This document shows, piece after piece, positions 12,004-24,012 of a stretch of DNA of 64,000 nucleotides. The notes below the pieces were generated by a model. The model made no database searches and was not told the origin of the DNA. It worked only from the letters and a program-made list of their open reading frames with translations. This stretch comes from Margaritifera margaritifera (taxonomy: Eukaryota > Mollusca > Bivalvia > Unionida > Margaritiferidae), in contig JAQPZY010001688.1 in the NCBI GenBank assembly GCA_029931535.1, positions 620,001-684,000 of the forward strand. The letters run 5' to 3'. Both the position numbers and the translations under genes were made by a program. Position 1 is the first letter of the stretch. Each line of letters begins with the position of its first letter.

Positions 12004-12178
12004 CATGTCTGTCCCTGTGGCATCGCTGAGAAGTCCTCCGAATGTGAGGACTGGCGTCAAACAGGCAAAGTACAGGAAAACAAATGAGGCAAAACATTGG
12101 ATGTGGAGTGCATCCTTGAAGTCTGAGAGATACCATGGAACTTTGTTACGAACATCTCGGATAAGGCCACCAAACAGT
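12004..12178 (-). CDS. SLC4A7/8/10-like: SLC4 transporter exon: first transmembrane segment
   Basis: This 175-nt exon has acceptor gcctctgcag and donor atg|gtaaac. It begins with the last base of an Arg codon and ends in phase 0. It encodes LFGGLIRDVRNKVPWYLSDF, then KDALHIQC, then the hydrophobic FASFVFLYFACLTPVLTFGG and LLSDATGTDM. The LFGGL...DFKDAL amphipathic helix followed by TM1 is diagnostic of the SLC4 membrane domain. The TPVLTFGGLL end of TM1 lines the transport site region in solved family structures. Opposite-strand ORFs over this exon are shadows. Confidence 0.98.
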
Positions 12179-13074
12179 CTGCAGAGGCAAAAAAGAAAGT
12201 AATTATTAGAAAAGTAATTTTTGTTTTGTTTTGTTATTTTGTTTTTTTCTATTGTGAAAGACAATTTTTCCAAGCGGAAAAAATACATATGCCAAATATT
12301 CGTAAAAGTATGGTTAATAGCATAAGCACATATTTAATAAAGAGATTCAAAGTATACTGGTAGCTTAGGATGCCTTAGCACTCAACACTGACCTTTAACC
12401 TCTTGATTTGGATGCTTTGCTTTAGCATTAAGTTCCGTCATGTTCAAAAATCTTATAGGATACCCCAAGCTGCTCAGATCTGGAAGTTTCTGCTACATTA
12501 CAATCATTAAAATAACACATACCTCCAAGAAATTTCACAGCTATCTCATCTGACCATTTCTTGGCACATGTGCAGAATTAGATAGCGGCAGGTAAATCAG
12601 TTACCCATGTGAGACTCTTGGAACTGTTGGGGATATATAAATACACTATTTGACTGCTGGAGCAAATCAAGCTGAATTAACTTATTTATTTAGTCACTCG
12701 AGTGCCAATAAATAAGGAATCATTATGTCTTCATGTCCTGAATTTCTTAAAATTTACTGGAGATTACTATTTGTACATTATTTTAATGACTGTATCATAT
12801 CATAAACCTTGAAATATAAGCAATCTGGAACCTTACCACTAATGCCAAATATTCAAACAATGAAGTCAAAGGTCAGAGTTCAGCTACTTAAAATGCAACT
12901 CTAATGGCAAGAGATGCTACCCCCTCTGCATGGCCAAAATGTGTTTGGTATAATTTCCTTATAATGCAGGTTATTTATGTTGGTTTGTGTGGTATGTGAT
13001 TCTCATTAGTCAATATCATGGGTTACTTCCCTTTTCTTCCTTTGGATATATGAGAGGCACGTTAAAAGAAAACA
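12179..13074. other. Intron sequence, nothing recognised
   Basis: AT-rich intron with no repeats or conserved coding segments that could be supported. Confidence 0.5.
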
Positions 13075-13935
13075 AAATTGATTACATAGCGAGAACTTTT
13101 CTAACTGCAATGAATTTTATTAACATACACAGATCTTGCTCATAATAAACTTCATTGGATATATTGATAGTATAAGCCTATTTACTAAGTTTGATATATA
13201 TCTGATATATAGTCACTAAAGTTTTGACAAACTCAGCCAATCATATGCAAGATCACCTTATCAATATGCGCTTGCGATAACTGCACATTAACTGTACCCA
13301 TTTAGGATCTTGATGATTTAAGTCTATTTACCAAGTTTGCACAAAATCGGATCAAAAATACAGTCTCTAGAGCAGTAACAAGTTCAGCCAATCAGATGCA
13401 AGATCACTTCATTAATGTGTGGATCATGCTCATTATCAAACTCTTGTGAGATCTTGATCATATCAGCCTATATTTCAGTACTGAATTCATCTGAGATCTT
13501 GATGATGTAAGTCCATATTCCAAGTTCACTCAAAATAAGATCAGAACTATGGTCTCCAGAATGGTAACAAGGTCAGCCTTATTAATATGCATGTATCTCG
13601 CTCATTATAAAATGTTTCCAAGATCTTGATGGTATAAGCACATATACTATAAGTTTTCTCAAAATCGGATACAAAAAAAAATATGACCGTCTGAGTGGTA
13701 ACAAGCTCAGCGAATCAGATGCAAGATCAACACATTAATATGAAAAAATCTCACTCATAATCGAACACATCCGAGATACTGATGATATCAACCTATATTC
13801 CAAGTCTGATCAAAGTCGGATGAAAAACATGGCCTGGTAACATGCAAATGTTGATGGACAGATAGACAAATGACAGATGATGGACACAGGGCAATATCAT
13901 AAGCTCACTTGGCTTTCTGGCCAGATAAGCTAAAA
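13075..13935 (+). mobile_element. Pearl/Helitron-like element with a different core (family 2)
   Basis: Degenerate ~145-bp repeats share agatcttgatgatataagcc, ccaagtttgctcaaaatcgg, gtaacaagctcagccaatca and gatgcaagatcac. The 3' end is gatggacacagggcaatatc, ataagctcacttggctttct and ggccagataagctaaaactg. That is the same hairpin terminus as other elements here, with an unrelated core. The 5' end is not clear. Confidence 0.65.
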
Positions 13936-14066
13936 CTGAAAGTAAGTTTCACAGTGTCTTAGCAAATCTGACTTGAACCAGAAATATCCATACATTTTCA
14001 CCAAGAAATCCAACTAGATCCAGACAAATCCAATTTTATTTTCTGCCTATGATCTTTCCAGCTTAC

Positions 14067-14170
14067 CTTCCTGTCCGATGTAAAGAACTATCTTCTCCAT
14101 GACTAATCTCTATGGTAACAGCTTTACCATTTGGCTGTGGTGGCTGAGAGTCCCCTGTTTTTCTAGACTC
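14067..14170 (-). CDS. SLC4A7/8/10-like: SLC4 transporter exon: juxtamembrane linker
   Basis: This 104-nt exon lies between acceptor gtttttgtag and donor aag|gtaagc. It starts in phase 0 and ends in phase 2. It encodes ESRKTGDSQPPQPNGKAVT, then IEISHGEDSSLHRTG and two bases of an Arg codon. In vertebrate SLC4A7/8/10 this position holds a short variable stretch ending in 'LQRTGRLFGG', matched here by LHRTG|RLFGG across the junction. The linker is hydrophilic and is expected to face the cytoplasm. Confidence 0.94.
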
Positions 14171-14909
14171 CTACAAAAACAAATCAATATGTTTCTTTAC
14201 AGTGAAAAGGTCTAGTTTGCAATCCCAGGTCAGTGATCCCATCATTTATGAAAACTCGGACATGTTTGCCCAAATTTTAAGAATTTTTCGCTGATTTTTA
14301 AAGATCTAACATGAAGATGCTAAAAAACCACCATCAACACCATCACCATCTTAATTTTGTCTTCCCAGTGGTAACATTAAGGACTGGTACACTGTAACTG
14401 TCCCATGAAAAGCTGCCTCCCTTAAATCGAATGCTAGGTGGCACAGACATAAAGTACGGCACACAGCAACTGTTTATATTTACGTGGACCAGTCTTACTA
14501 ATGTTTCCATCGCTTGTAATACTATTTTACAAACATTTTAAAGTCATAAACAGATAAATACACTCTTAAATTGAAATGTGTGACCTGAACTATTCCAGTA
14601 CTTTGCCTAATAAAATATCCCTTTGTGGTTGATGTCTGTAATGGATTTAGAGACTGAATATTTTAAGAGAGTCATTTAGGTTTATGAATGTTTACTCTTG
14701 AGATTTTGCTTTGAAGGAACTGCCTTGTTTTAAAAACTGTGCCTAAATTGTTCAGCTCAAACAACCGAGTTAAAATGTGCACATGGTATACATGGTATAC
14801 AATAGCCGAAACGACGCTGTTAGATCGAACTGATTCTAAACTTAATCTTTGCCCTGATGTCTGTTAGGTTTACAAACGACAACTATTTCTAGGTTGCTGG
14901 TCACACTTG
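14171..14909. other. Intron sequence, nothing recognised
   Basis: No supported repeat or coding segment was seen. Confidence 0.5.
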
Positions 14910-15600
14910 TGACTATTTACAGGTAAGCCATTGACAATGTGCATGCCGTACCTGGTTACACTTAAGACTGTTTCATCTGGTGCATGTCTTTAAAGAATTA
15001 AATTTGTTCGACATGTCTTTCATGAATACATCTGACAATTTAGATAAAACATCCTTCAGATTGTTGTGATATTGTTTCATATTGCTACATATATGTACAT
15101 GATGAAAATAATTGATAATACGACCAGACATTCTGCCTGAACATGCACATATTATGCTTTTGCAGGCTCTACATGAAAAAACAAAATGTGCAGTAGCTAC
15201 AAAGCTTGAAACGGTGTTTCTTTTTTAAAAAATGTTATTCATCAAAAGATTCTGATAATGAAAATGTTTTTCAAAGATAAATAATGCAGTTTAAAGAAAT
15301 TTTTTCTAGAATATCAGTAAATCAACCTGTGTCATGTGCCATACAACCAATTCTCGTCAACTTCAGCTTTTCCTAGCTATACCACATTTGATGCAATAAT
15401 CATCCACACTTTAAAGAAAGAAATAAACAGAAATTTCCTAATAAACAGCCCTCTAAGGGAGAGATGTGGAAATATATAATTTAATTGGAGCAGGAAGTTC
15501 CTGCATCACTAACGACCATGTGCATGTTCGTTTACAGTTACCAATTTTGTAAACAGTTACAGGCAGTGAACTAAACTAAGCCATTTACATGTGTTGTGTT
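14910..15600. repeat. Dispersed repeat (copy 2)
   Basis: It is homologous to 3850-4455 with the same segment order, starting with gacaatgtgcatgccgtacc and ending with aactaaactaagccatttac. It contains extra segments near 15170-15240 and 15370-15535. It lies about 200 bp downstream of the exon at 15808-15954. Confidence 0.68.
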
Positions 15601-15807
15601 GTTACCAATCTGTGCTTTAAAAGCCCACCTGTCCAGACAAGTAAAGGGTAAGTACGAGTAATATTTGTCATAGATTAATAGCCACAAATTATATTCTCGT
15701 CTCATACCCTGAAGGACATGATGCAGTTTCAAATTTTTGTTTAGACCAGCCAAGGACTTTCATTGTAGAAAAGTTCTTCATTCTGAAGTAAAAGAATGAA
15801 TTTGTAC

Positions 15808-15954
15808 CTGTGATGGTATACTTTTTGGGGGTTCAATACGAATACTTGGGTCCCATTCACCAGGAGGCAACACTGTCCCCTGATCCAGAAACTCATCAAT
15901 GCCAGCCAACAGGTCATCTTTGTTTCTTGCATGATAAGCCACATCATGGAATAC
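15808..15954 (-). CDS. SLC4A7/8/10-like: SLC4 transporter exon: end of the cytoplasmic domain
   Basis: This 147-nt exon is phase 0 at both ends. Its acceptor is ataaatttag, with a weak pyrimidine tract, and its donor is cag|gtacaa. It encodes 49 residues: [20 protein letters not shown], then [20 protein letters not shown], then EPPKSIPSQ. It continues directly from LMSDE of the preceding exon, matching the family string '[28 protein letters not shown]'. It closes the folded cytoplasmic domain before the juxtamembrane linker. All motif residues are intact. Confidence 0.98.
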
Positions 15955-17720
15955 CTAAATTTATAAAACAAACTGAATCTAAATCAACATGCTTTTTACA
16001 ATGCCTTCCAATACAAAACTGATTAAAATTTGTAGCAGTAAATTAATTATCAATAAACTGTAATGAGTTTTGATTCCACTGTGAAGTCATGACATTCCAA
16101 GAGACATTAAGTAATACAAAATGTCATTTTACAAATGTCCACATAAAATAATTTTTCCTGACAACTTTTACTCATTTAAGCATATTAAGATTTTCTCCAG
16201 TACATTGTTTACCAAATGACATCATGTAACATCATTCATCACCAAAGAGTTCAATTGTGATAACTGGTTGACTAAATTGAATTCTTTCTGGCTGAAACAC
16301 TTCTCAGTTTCTAAGTTTGCACTCATTAGCCCACTTGCATTTGCATGGTACTATTTTACTCAAAATATTTCAGAATGCAGCTGAGTTCTCTACTGTTTTT
16401 TTAAATAAATTTGCCCCTTTTTAAAATTACACAGTGGCAAAGAATTTCCAAGGTGGATTTTTGGAGGAAAAGCCTCGAGATGTTCCACATGGAATTTGGC
16501 TCCTGCTTATGCACTATATATGGAACTACTTTCAAGCAGCAAACTAAAATATTTAAAAATATAATACCTGGACTTCCAGCTACATTAAATGATAATATCA
16601 TTTGACCCGAGTGCACCGGCTGCAAACCTCTGGTTTGTGATATGCTTGCCTACTACTAACCAGCTATGCCTATGTCACATTACCAAAAAGGCAGTTGTGC
16701 CGGCTGCACCAGCTGCTAGAGGTATATATAACCTCACCCCCATGATACACGGTGATCAGCTGAAACAATGTATCAACCAGAACTTTTCCCTCTGATAAGT
16801 TACAAGGATAACGAAACAAGTCAGGGACTGGGGGTGACTACACCACCCCAGCAGATGGGAGGGAATGCATCCAGATTCATTCAGCCAGGACCTTCTTCTA
16901 GAGAACTAAAATATGATTACCCAAATGTTTCTCTAGAAATGTTTTATGTTTCTTTAGGCAAACACCACAGAGTCATGTCATCAGTCATGAAAATATGCTT
17001 GGCTTGTGAAAATTACTCCAAGGCAGTTTACATCAACATCAGAAAGAAATGAGAAATATTTCAGTGGAACAATTCATCCAACCACAATGTAGGCTACATT
17101 CAGGGTTGATGGAAGAAACCAGACTCAGTGTTGCACCCTGAGTAGAGGATTGTGGGTTTCCCACAATTTTATGCACTATATGCCCAAAATCTTTCCTCTG
17201 GGCATGCTTTTTCGTCAGGAAAAAATAGAAAAATACATCTACAACTTTTCTTTAGTGTATGTCCATCCACATCTATGTTGGTGCTAGCAAAGGCCAAAGT
17301 CGCTCAAGATGATAAAAACTGTAAGATGGCAATGAAAACATTCAAGATTTGTGGTAGTTGACTGAGTTGCAATGTAAAGTCTTTGAATGCTGCTAGTGTA
17401 ACATATTTTCGATGCTGAAGTCACACTTATAGCAAGGAAGATTTAATTTATTTTGAGGTTGAATTAATGACAAAAGAGACTAAATTTATGCAAATGCAGA
17501 ATTTGTCATTTAATTAATGATTTATTAGTTTGAAAAGAAAAGTAATTAAGAATACATGGGTATTTACTACAATAAATGGACAATTCCATGCTGCAGTTCA
17601 TTTCAAGTTAACCAGATATTCAAACATATTAATATATTCATGATTAACCTGAGCATATGCTAAAATGTTCATTGCAATAATAAGAGTCCAAGGAAAATAC
17701 GATAGTACAGTGCAGACGAC
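15955..17720. other. Intron sequence, nothing firmly recognised
   Basis: The plus-strand ORF at 16768-17052 (94 codons) and the preceding GC-richer patch at 16605-16770 stand out in composition. They show no family motif. They could be an inserted element. Confidence 0.35.
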
Positions 17721-17990
17721 AAAGTTAAGGTGGCAAAACTGTCAAAGCAAATAAGACTATCTCATTTTTTTTAGCACTACCAGTGCATTATGTACTACAA
17801 TTTTCGATTGTCCCTTAACAATGGTGTGTCCCACAAATCTGGAGGGTGGGAGACACAGTGTCCCCTGCCCTTGGGATCTAAGGTGTAACACTGCAGACTG
17901 TACATTCAACATTCTAAAAGGTGGGTCAACCAACAGATTATAGATGGTACTGCCATCACTATTTCTTTTCTTCACATCAAACATCTCTGA
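17721..17990. repeat. Dispersed repeat, copy at 17.7 kb
   Basis: Shared with 44510-44700 in the same order and orientation: gtggcaaaactgtcaaagcaa, gcattatgtacta, gtgtccc, ctggaggg, acacagtgtcccctgccctt and ggtgtaacactg. Function unknown. Confidence 0.6.
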
Positions 17991-18019
17991 TAAAGCAAGA
18001 AAAGAGAATCTAAAAATAT

Positions 18020-18765
18020 TGATCTACGTAAAACAACAAATGCCCCTGCCAGTATGATGCAATTTAAGGGCAAAGTTCTGATTCAAACAGGGGCTATAAC
18101 TCCATAAAATGTTACTGGAAAATGGTTAAAATTTGACCTAACCTTTGGTTTTCTTAATGTAATACCCTGTACCATATTTTGTTTCAATCCAGAAGTCCTT
18201 CAAAAGTTACTGAGTGGAAATTGAAGGGCAAAGCTTTAAGTCAAACTGGGGCCATAGCTCCATAAATTTTGCCAGAAAACTGTGAAAATCAAACTTGACC
18301 TAGCTGTAAAACTGATATTAAATTTGGTTTCAATCCATAAAATCCTGCAAAAGTTCCTTAGTGAAAACCAAAGTGCACAGTAAATAAAACAGGGACCAAA
18401 ACTCCTAAAATTTGGCAGAACCTGTTGAAAATCAAACTTGACCTAGGTCTTCTTAATGTAAACTTTTGCACCAACTTTTGTTTCAATACAAAATGTCTTT
18501 TAAAAGATATCGAGCAAAATTCAAATGTCAAAGTTCAAAGTCAAACATGAACCACAACTCCAAAGAATTCTGCCAAAAATCAGTGAAAATCCTGACAGAT
18601 CCTAGTAAAGTAAAGTCTCATACAAAAATTCAATTCAATCCATTAAGTCCTTCAAAAGTTATTGAGCAGAAATCGAATGGCAAAGTGTCAAGTCAAACAG
18701 GGACCATAACTCCATAAAATGTTGCTGGAAAATGGTGAAAATCAAACTTGACCTACTGTAATTAA
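18020..18765 (+). repeat. Tandem ~150-bp core array (family 3)
   Basis: Degenerate units share gtccttcaaaagttattgag, cagggaccataactccataa, atgttgctggaaaatggtga and aatcaaacttgacctaggtc, followed by ttcttaatgtaaa. The same unit recurs at 20120-20715 and 46365-46640. Confidence 0.68.
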
Positions 18766-20119
18766 TCAAAACATCTGCTTCCTCCAACTTTCCAAACACT
18801 CTATTTTCAACATTTGTAATAATTTTCAATAGTACAATTAATTTCCAGACAGCAAGGATGCCCTTTTTTAAGCCAATAAAAAATAAAACATTCAAGTTTA
18901 AACTTAAACTAAGGAATGTTTAACCCATACAAAAAAAACGGGGGTTTGAACAGACGACCATCAGACCATGAAATTACTCTGATTAACCATATTATCTCAT
19001 GGATTAACTGAAGGTGCTGTCAACTGGCAGCAATAAAAACAGCTGATGCACTCTACAACTCGTGATTACTCAATGTAATGTGACCAAAGATTGGATGTAG
19101 ACAATTGATATTCTCAGTAAAGTGGATTAATTTGAGTTATATAAAGTTTTAAACATGTATGCAGGTTATCATCTTTGTTTTCCTTTTCTAGTAAGCTAAC
19201 TGGATTGACATTTATTTGTGACAAAGCAGTTAACTTCTTCAACAGTTCTTGTCATCTCACTTTTATTAAATGGCAGATTTTCCCTTGATAACATCGTAGT
19301 CAGTTCAGTCTTTCTACATAGAGTATCATTATAAATAATGGTGTTTTAAATCCCTGAACCAGTCTAAGTGGTTTGACTCATTTGGGCAATCATCACCATA
19401 TTTGGAACTGAAGCGTAGAGATCACTTCAAGCATTTTTTAAGGAAAATATGCACTATCTTTCAGATTTTCAGAGGAAAGATAATATGATTAGGTGTGTAT
19501 CATTTTGGTGATCCATTCGGTTACCAAAGACAATCCCTACATTATGAAACAATATCGAAATTAGAACTGACTCCAATCAGCAATATGCATACATTATCAT
19601 AATCTATGTCACATTCATAGATAAGTTTCTAGCGATGACTGAGACTTGTTGAGCTTTAATCAACTGATCGTGTTAATATTTTATTCAAACAGATTAAGCA
19701 ACATGATATCTTCCACAGTTTGTGAACTTGCCCAGAATTTACATAAAGTAAAGTACAGTAATTATATAATTTTGAGCCAGTTCACACTTATCACCAGTGG
19801 CAGTACATTGTACTCAATGAACAGACTGACATAGTTTTACAAACACCAGATATGCAGCTAGAATTCTTTATTTGTAAAAGAATCCACTCAAATATTAAAA
19901 TGAAAGTGTTCTTTACTGGCAAGCAAGGATATAATGTAACCTAGTGTACCTAAAATATTTCCAAACAGCAGGGAACTTGCTGTGTGCATCAATACACTGA
20001 AAATAAATATATGAATTTTCCAGACAAGATATTCATGACAATTGATAATTTTCATTACTACACTAATTATGTGGAAAGAACAAAAAGTAATTATTCTTTA
20101 AAATCTGGATATTTATGTC
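18766..20119. other. Intron sequence between two family 3 arrays
   Basis: This 1.35-kb stretch separates two arrays of the same core. It may be an insertion or unique sequence. No coding or other repeat signal was seen. Confidence 0.4.
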
Positions 20120-20715
20120 AATGATTGTAGGTCTTCTTAATGTAAAGTCACATATTAAATTTGTTTGTAATCTATGAAATCCTTCAAAAGTTATTGATCA
20201 GAAACTAAACATGCAAAGTTTTAAGTCAAACAGGGGTCATAACCATGTAAAATGTTGCCAGAAAACAGTGAAACTTGAACCTGATCTAGGTCTTCTTACT
20301 CTAAAACCTCATACCAAATCTGGTTTAAATCCATGAAATCCGTCAAAAGTTATCGAGTAGAAACCAAATAGCAAGTTGCAAGTACCATATATACTCGCAT
20401 ATAATCCAGTGGACCTGCAAACAACATAGACCCTGATCTGCCATTGCATAGTCTATGCAGTTTGCAGTTGGTATCGGATTATACACGAGTATATATGGTG
20501 CGTAGAATTTTGCCACAAAACGGTTAAAACTGAACTTCACCTAGGTCTTTTTAATGTAAAGCCTCACATAAAATTTTACTTCAACTTATGAAGTCCTTCA
20601 CACGTTATTGAGGGAAAAGGAAATTTGTGATTGATGTAATGTGACCGAACGTGACAGATGGACATTGGCAACACCACTTGCCCCTGCCAAAGATATTGCA
20701 GGGGCATAAAAAAAA
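20120..20715 (+). mobile_element. Family 3 core array with 3' hairpin end
   Basis: It continues the family 3 unit and ends with ggcaacaccacttgcccctg then ccaaagatattgcaggggca taaaaa. Cccctgc...gcagggg forms a short hairpin before the A run, the same 3' layout as family 1 and 2 elements. A shortened MITE (20383-20500) is inserted in it. The array ends 60 bp from an SLC4 exon. Confidence 0.62.
20383..20500. mobile_element. Two-hairpin MITE, internally deleted copy
   Basis: Termini TAccatatatactcgcatat and cacgagtatatatggtg are intact, but only ~118 bp remain. Most of both hairpins is gone, leaving gaccctgatctgccattgca and the gtttgcagttggtatcgga end. It is nested in a family 3 array. Confidence 0.75.
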
Positions 20716-20774
20716 AATGTCCCAAACATCTATCCAGAAATATCCCCTACTGGGCAAACAAGATCTATATATAC

Positions 20775-21020
20775 CTCATCTGACATCAGTGTAGCAATAG
20801 ATCTGCCGATCTCATGATACTTCCTTTCATTTCCTTTTGGGCCAACAAGAATAAAGATGAACCTCGTAGGAATAGGGACCTCCGTCAAATCGCCCATCAT
20901 TGTAGCCTTGGACAGTCGAACGAAACCCACAATTTGATGGTTAAGAAAATCCACCTCACCGACAAGAATATTGGCTGCCTCTGCTCCTGGTGGAATTTTC
21001 TTCATAAAATGCAAATTCAG
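20775..21020 (-). CDS. SLC4A7/8/10-like: SLC4 transporter exon: core of the cytoplasmic domain
   Basis: This 246-nt exon is phase 0 at both ends, with acceptor tgttttttcag and donor gag|gtatat. It encodes 82 residues: [56 protein letters not shown] and [15 protein letters not shown]. These are among the most conserved strings of the SLC4 cytoplasmic domain, so the family call is unambiguous. The domain packs against the membrane part and forms the dimer interface in solved family members. No residue looks disrupted. Confidence 0.98.
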
Positions 21021-21729
21021 CTGAAAAAACAAAAAACATAATTAACACAACTCACCACATGCAAGAGTTACAATTATAAAACTAGAAAAATCCAAAACTT
21101 AGCTATCTGCCCAGACTTGAGATTTTTTGCATCATGAATTTTATGTAATCACCAAAAGTACATACAGTTTTTAATTAAAAAAATTTAAACCCACTTCTTC
21201 CAATCATTTCTGAATTTTAAGCATATCCATAGGTGACATTCAACAATATGCATACTTTTGATCTATAGTAGATTAAAAAGTTGTTGACATATAATGAGCA
21301 ATCAGTTCCTGGAATAAGGCATTTCACTATGTTGTTAAATATGACGTTCAAAGGTTAACTGACAATATGTTGCCTGAGGTACCCCGTATCCCATGGATAA
21401 CTTTCATAAAGAGTGTGACCTACCTTAACTCTCAAATGTCTATCCTTTAAAAAAAATGGATATAAAGATAGGTAGCCAGTAGACAGCTGTTTTAGATCTG
21501 GGTTGACTAGAAGGTTATTCGTTATGTTAAACTTCCATAAGCTTTCCTCAACTTAAAAAAGATTGCTACTATATGTTCTTTCTTTATGAAAGCTTCTCTA
21601 ATAAATGTTTTAAGTCTGACTAGATAGTCAATTGTGCTTCTATGATGTCTGAGTCCACATTGAAAGTCTGACAGTAGTTTGCTGGATTCCAAATACCAAT
21701 AGGTAACACAAGTAGGTTATTTAGTACTA
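21021..21729. other. Intron sequence, nothing recognised
   Basis: No supported feature other than the splice acceptor of the flanking exon. Confidence 0.5.
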
Positions 21730-21862
21730 AGGCAGCTGTGCCTTTCCCAAAGACGCACCAGAGAAGCCGACCTGGGCTGATCCGACAGTAGGATTTGAAC
21801 CCACATCCTTTAAGTCACGAGTCTGATATGCCAACCACTGAGCCACGATGGCTTTAGCCTCC
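21730..21862 (-). mobile_element. tRNA-derived SINE
   Basis: On the minus strand gccatcgtggctcagtggtt (A box) is followed by ggatgtgggttcaaatccta (B box), with normal tRNA spacing, then cggatcagcccaggtcgg and a body. It is too diverged and of the wrong length to be a functional tRNA gene. Confidence 0.72.
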
Positions 21863-22495
21863 ATTAGTCACCTCTTACGATATGCAGGTGGGTGCATCAG
21901 CAATATTTTGGGCCCATCAGGGGACCCAAAAATCAACCGGTCTGATTAAAATTAGGAGATCAGGTTTTGTCATACTACAGACCTTAACAACTCTTTCTGC
22001 ATCGTACAAAGAAAATATCTTCACAAAATTCAAGGCCAGTGCATAACAATTAGCGTGCAAATTAGATGAAACTGACACAGCGAATATCCAGTATATTCAT
22101 GTAAACCATCCCATAACCCATGCTTAAATAAACCAGGGTCTATTCTCAAACTGAAAAGGAGAAAGGGGGGACCTCACTCTGTTTCAAACAAAAGTGGGTG
22201 AGGATTTTCAAACTATAGGAGAGATTTAACAAAACAAAGAAGGGGTTTGAAAACATGAAGCATGATTTTCATGCATTCAGTTGGTTTTTGCATGCAATTT
22301 TTTTAGAAATTAGTGTGAAACCCACAATAGTACATCTTAGAATAGACCCTGATTAAACTTTGAAAATCACTTATCAAGTATTGAACAAATTTCCTCCTGA
22401 TTTGCAGGAAAAAAAGTCCATTCTTGCAGAAATTTACATGGTCAGTTAGAGGATAGGAAACCAAGAATCGTTTAGGGACAGCCTAATCATCTGAC
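21863..22495. other. Intron sequence, nothing recognised
   Basis: Short AT-rich intron segment with no supported feature. Confidence 0.5.
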
Positions 22496-22623
22496 CTTAT
22501 GTGCCGATGCAGTATCTTGTAGATCAGTGCTGCTGGAATTTTGCAACATTCCAGTCTGGACTCGCTCTGGAATTCCCTGAAGATTTGGCGTTGTAAAGAC
22601 ACTTGTCAAGTTGTCCCTGTCAC
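22496..22623 (-). CDS. SLC4A7/8/10-like: SLC4 transporter exon: variable Ser/Thr/Asn-rich linker
   Basis: This 128-nt exon follows catcgctgcag and ends at aag|gtcaga. It begins with two bases of a codon and ends in phase 0. It encodes 42 complete codons including DRDNLTSVFTTPN, QGIPERVQTGML and QNSSSTDLQDTASAHK. The segment sits directly before the conserved [10 protein letters not shown] block, where vertebrate relatives carry a poorly conserved linker of similar composition. Its membership rests on splice sites, matching phases at both ends and position, not on sequence conservation. The run of Ser and Thr could be phosphorylated, but nothing in the sequence proves this. Confidence 0.87.
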
Positions 22624-23780
22624 CTGCAGCGATGAAATTAATTTACAAAATCTTCTAAATGATTGCAGAATTGATGTCTCAGCCCAGTATTCACAAAACG
22701 CTGAAGCACAAAGCTTACAAAATACTTCAAGTGTATCCATGTACTGAAACTTGGCATGCAGCAAGAAAACCAAACAAGAAAGTCCTTACAGTTCTTTCCT
22801 TTTCGACAGAGTAAGGTAAAAAAAAATTATATTGAGAATAATTTGAGTTTCATGCTAAATAATTTTCTTTTTTTTTATGTGGTAGTATATTATTTTGTTA
22901 CATGCTATGCAATATTACATGATAATTATATACAAATTTGTTTGATAGCTATTCAAAATGGTCCCCATAATTATTATCAACACTTACTTTAAATTAGACT
23001 CATTGTTGAAAAAATATATAGTTTATCAATAGGAAAAACTGCATGAGTTTGAATGCAATGATAAAATTTTTTTAATTTTTCTTACAAATAGGGTATTATT
23101 ATGTAATAAACATACATGCAGGTACAAGATCCGTCAGCCTTGCCACTCCCATATTGACAAGTTGATATAAAATCATATATACATGAAAGACAAGTATGGT
23201 ATGTAAGTTCTTATTGTTATATACAATTAAATTTTGGAATAAATCAGACAATATTCTTAAATACTCCAAAGCAAAATTTACTTTAGTAAAACAAGAGACT
23301 TTCTTTTTGTTCAGCCCACCTTTAATTTAGCTGGAAATGAAAACTCTAACACTGATCTTATTTTTATTTATTTTTTTTTAAAACTTTTTAAATTTACCTT
23401 AATCTAGGGTGTGGACATACAGACGGAGGTGGACTCAACAAAAATGAGACTGACACTTAAAGATAGTTTATTAAACTGATACTGCATGCATAAAAGAAAA
23501 TCAAAAGACAAACAAATTGCTGTTTTGCACAAAAATAAGATTAGCAAACAAAAGGTTGATCAATAAAGTGAACTGCTCTGACAACAGAACTTTGTTCAAA
23601 TTGGTTTTGCCACAATTTCTTCTCATGCTGATATAATTCGATTGGCACAGTGCCAATTCTGTAGTCAAAAAAAGGTTAAGTCATTACAAATTTAGAAGGT
23701 TGATTTGATTGGATAGGGTTAAGATGCTGCTGCTGGATTTCCCTGATCAGTTTCAGTATGAATGTACACTACTATATCCA

Positions 23781-23786
<6 letters not shown>
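22624..23786. other. Intron sequence, nothing recognised
   Basis: AT-rich with homopolymer runs. No coding or dispersed repeat signal was supported. Confidence 0.5.

Positions 23787-23862
<76 letters not shown>
23787..23862. repeat. (CT)n(TA)n microsatellite
   Basis: A CT run of about 34 bp passes directly into a TA run of about 42 bp. Overlapping ORFs here are artefacts of the repeat. Confidence 0.97.
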
Positions 23863-23866
<4 letters not shown>

Positions 23867-23875
23867 CACACACAT

Positions 23876-24012
23876 CACATCCGACTGCAAAACATGAAAG
23901 ACCCATATCTGCCATTGTCTAATGCACCAGCCAGTCAGGATCCATAATGTTTGCTTCTAGTCATAAGCAGAACAAACAGCAGAGAACCTGATCTGCCAGT
24001 GTTATTATACAA
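23876..24012. mobile_element. Diverged partial two-hairpin MITE
   Basis: Fragments gactgcaaaacatgaaagac, tctgccattgtctaatgcac and gcagaacaaacagcagagaa match the MITE in order, but the right terminus is missing. It abuts the microsatellite. Confidence 0.4.

Noticed and set aside
11863..12288. Plus-strand ORFs and the extended minus-strand ORF over 11944-12288.
   Set aside because: The real coding part is the 12004-12178 exon; the rest is intron read-through or shadow frames.
16605..17052. Possible inserted gene in a GC-richer patch.
   Set aside because: The 94-codon ORF has no recognisable domain and no supporting promoter or splice signals.
21730..21862. Functional tRNA gene.
   Set aside because: A and B boxes are present, but stems are poorly paired and a SINE body follows.
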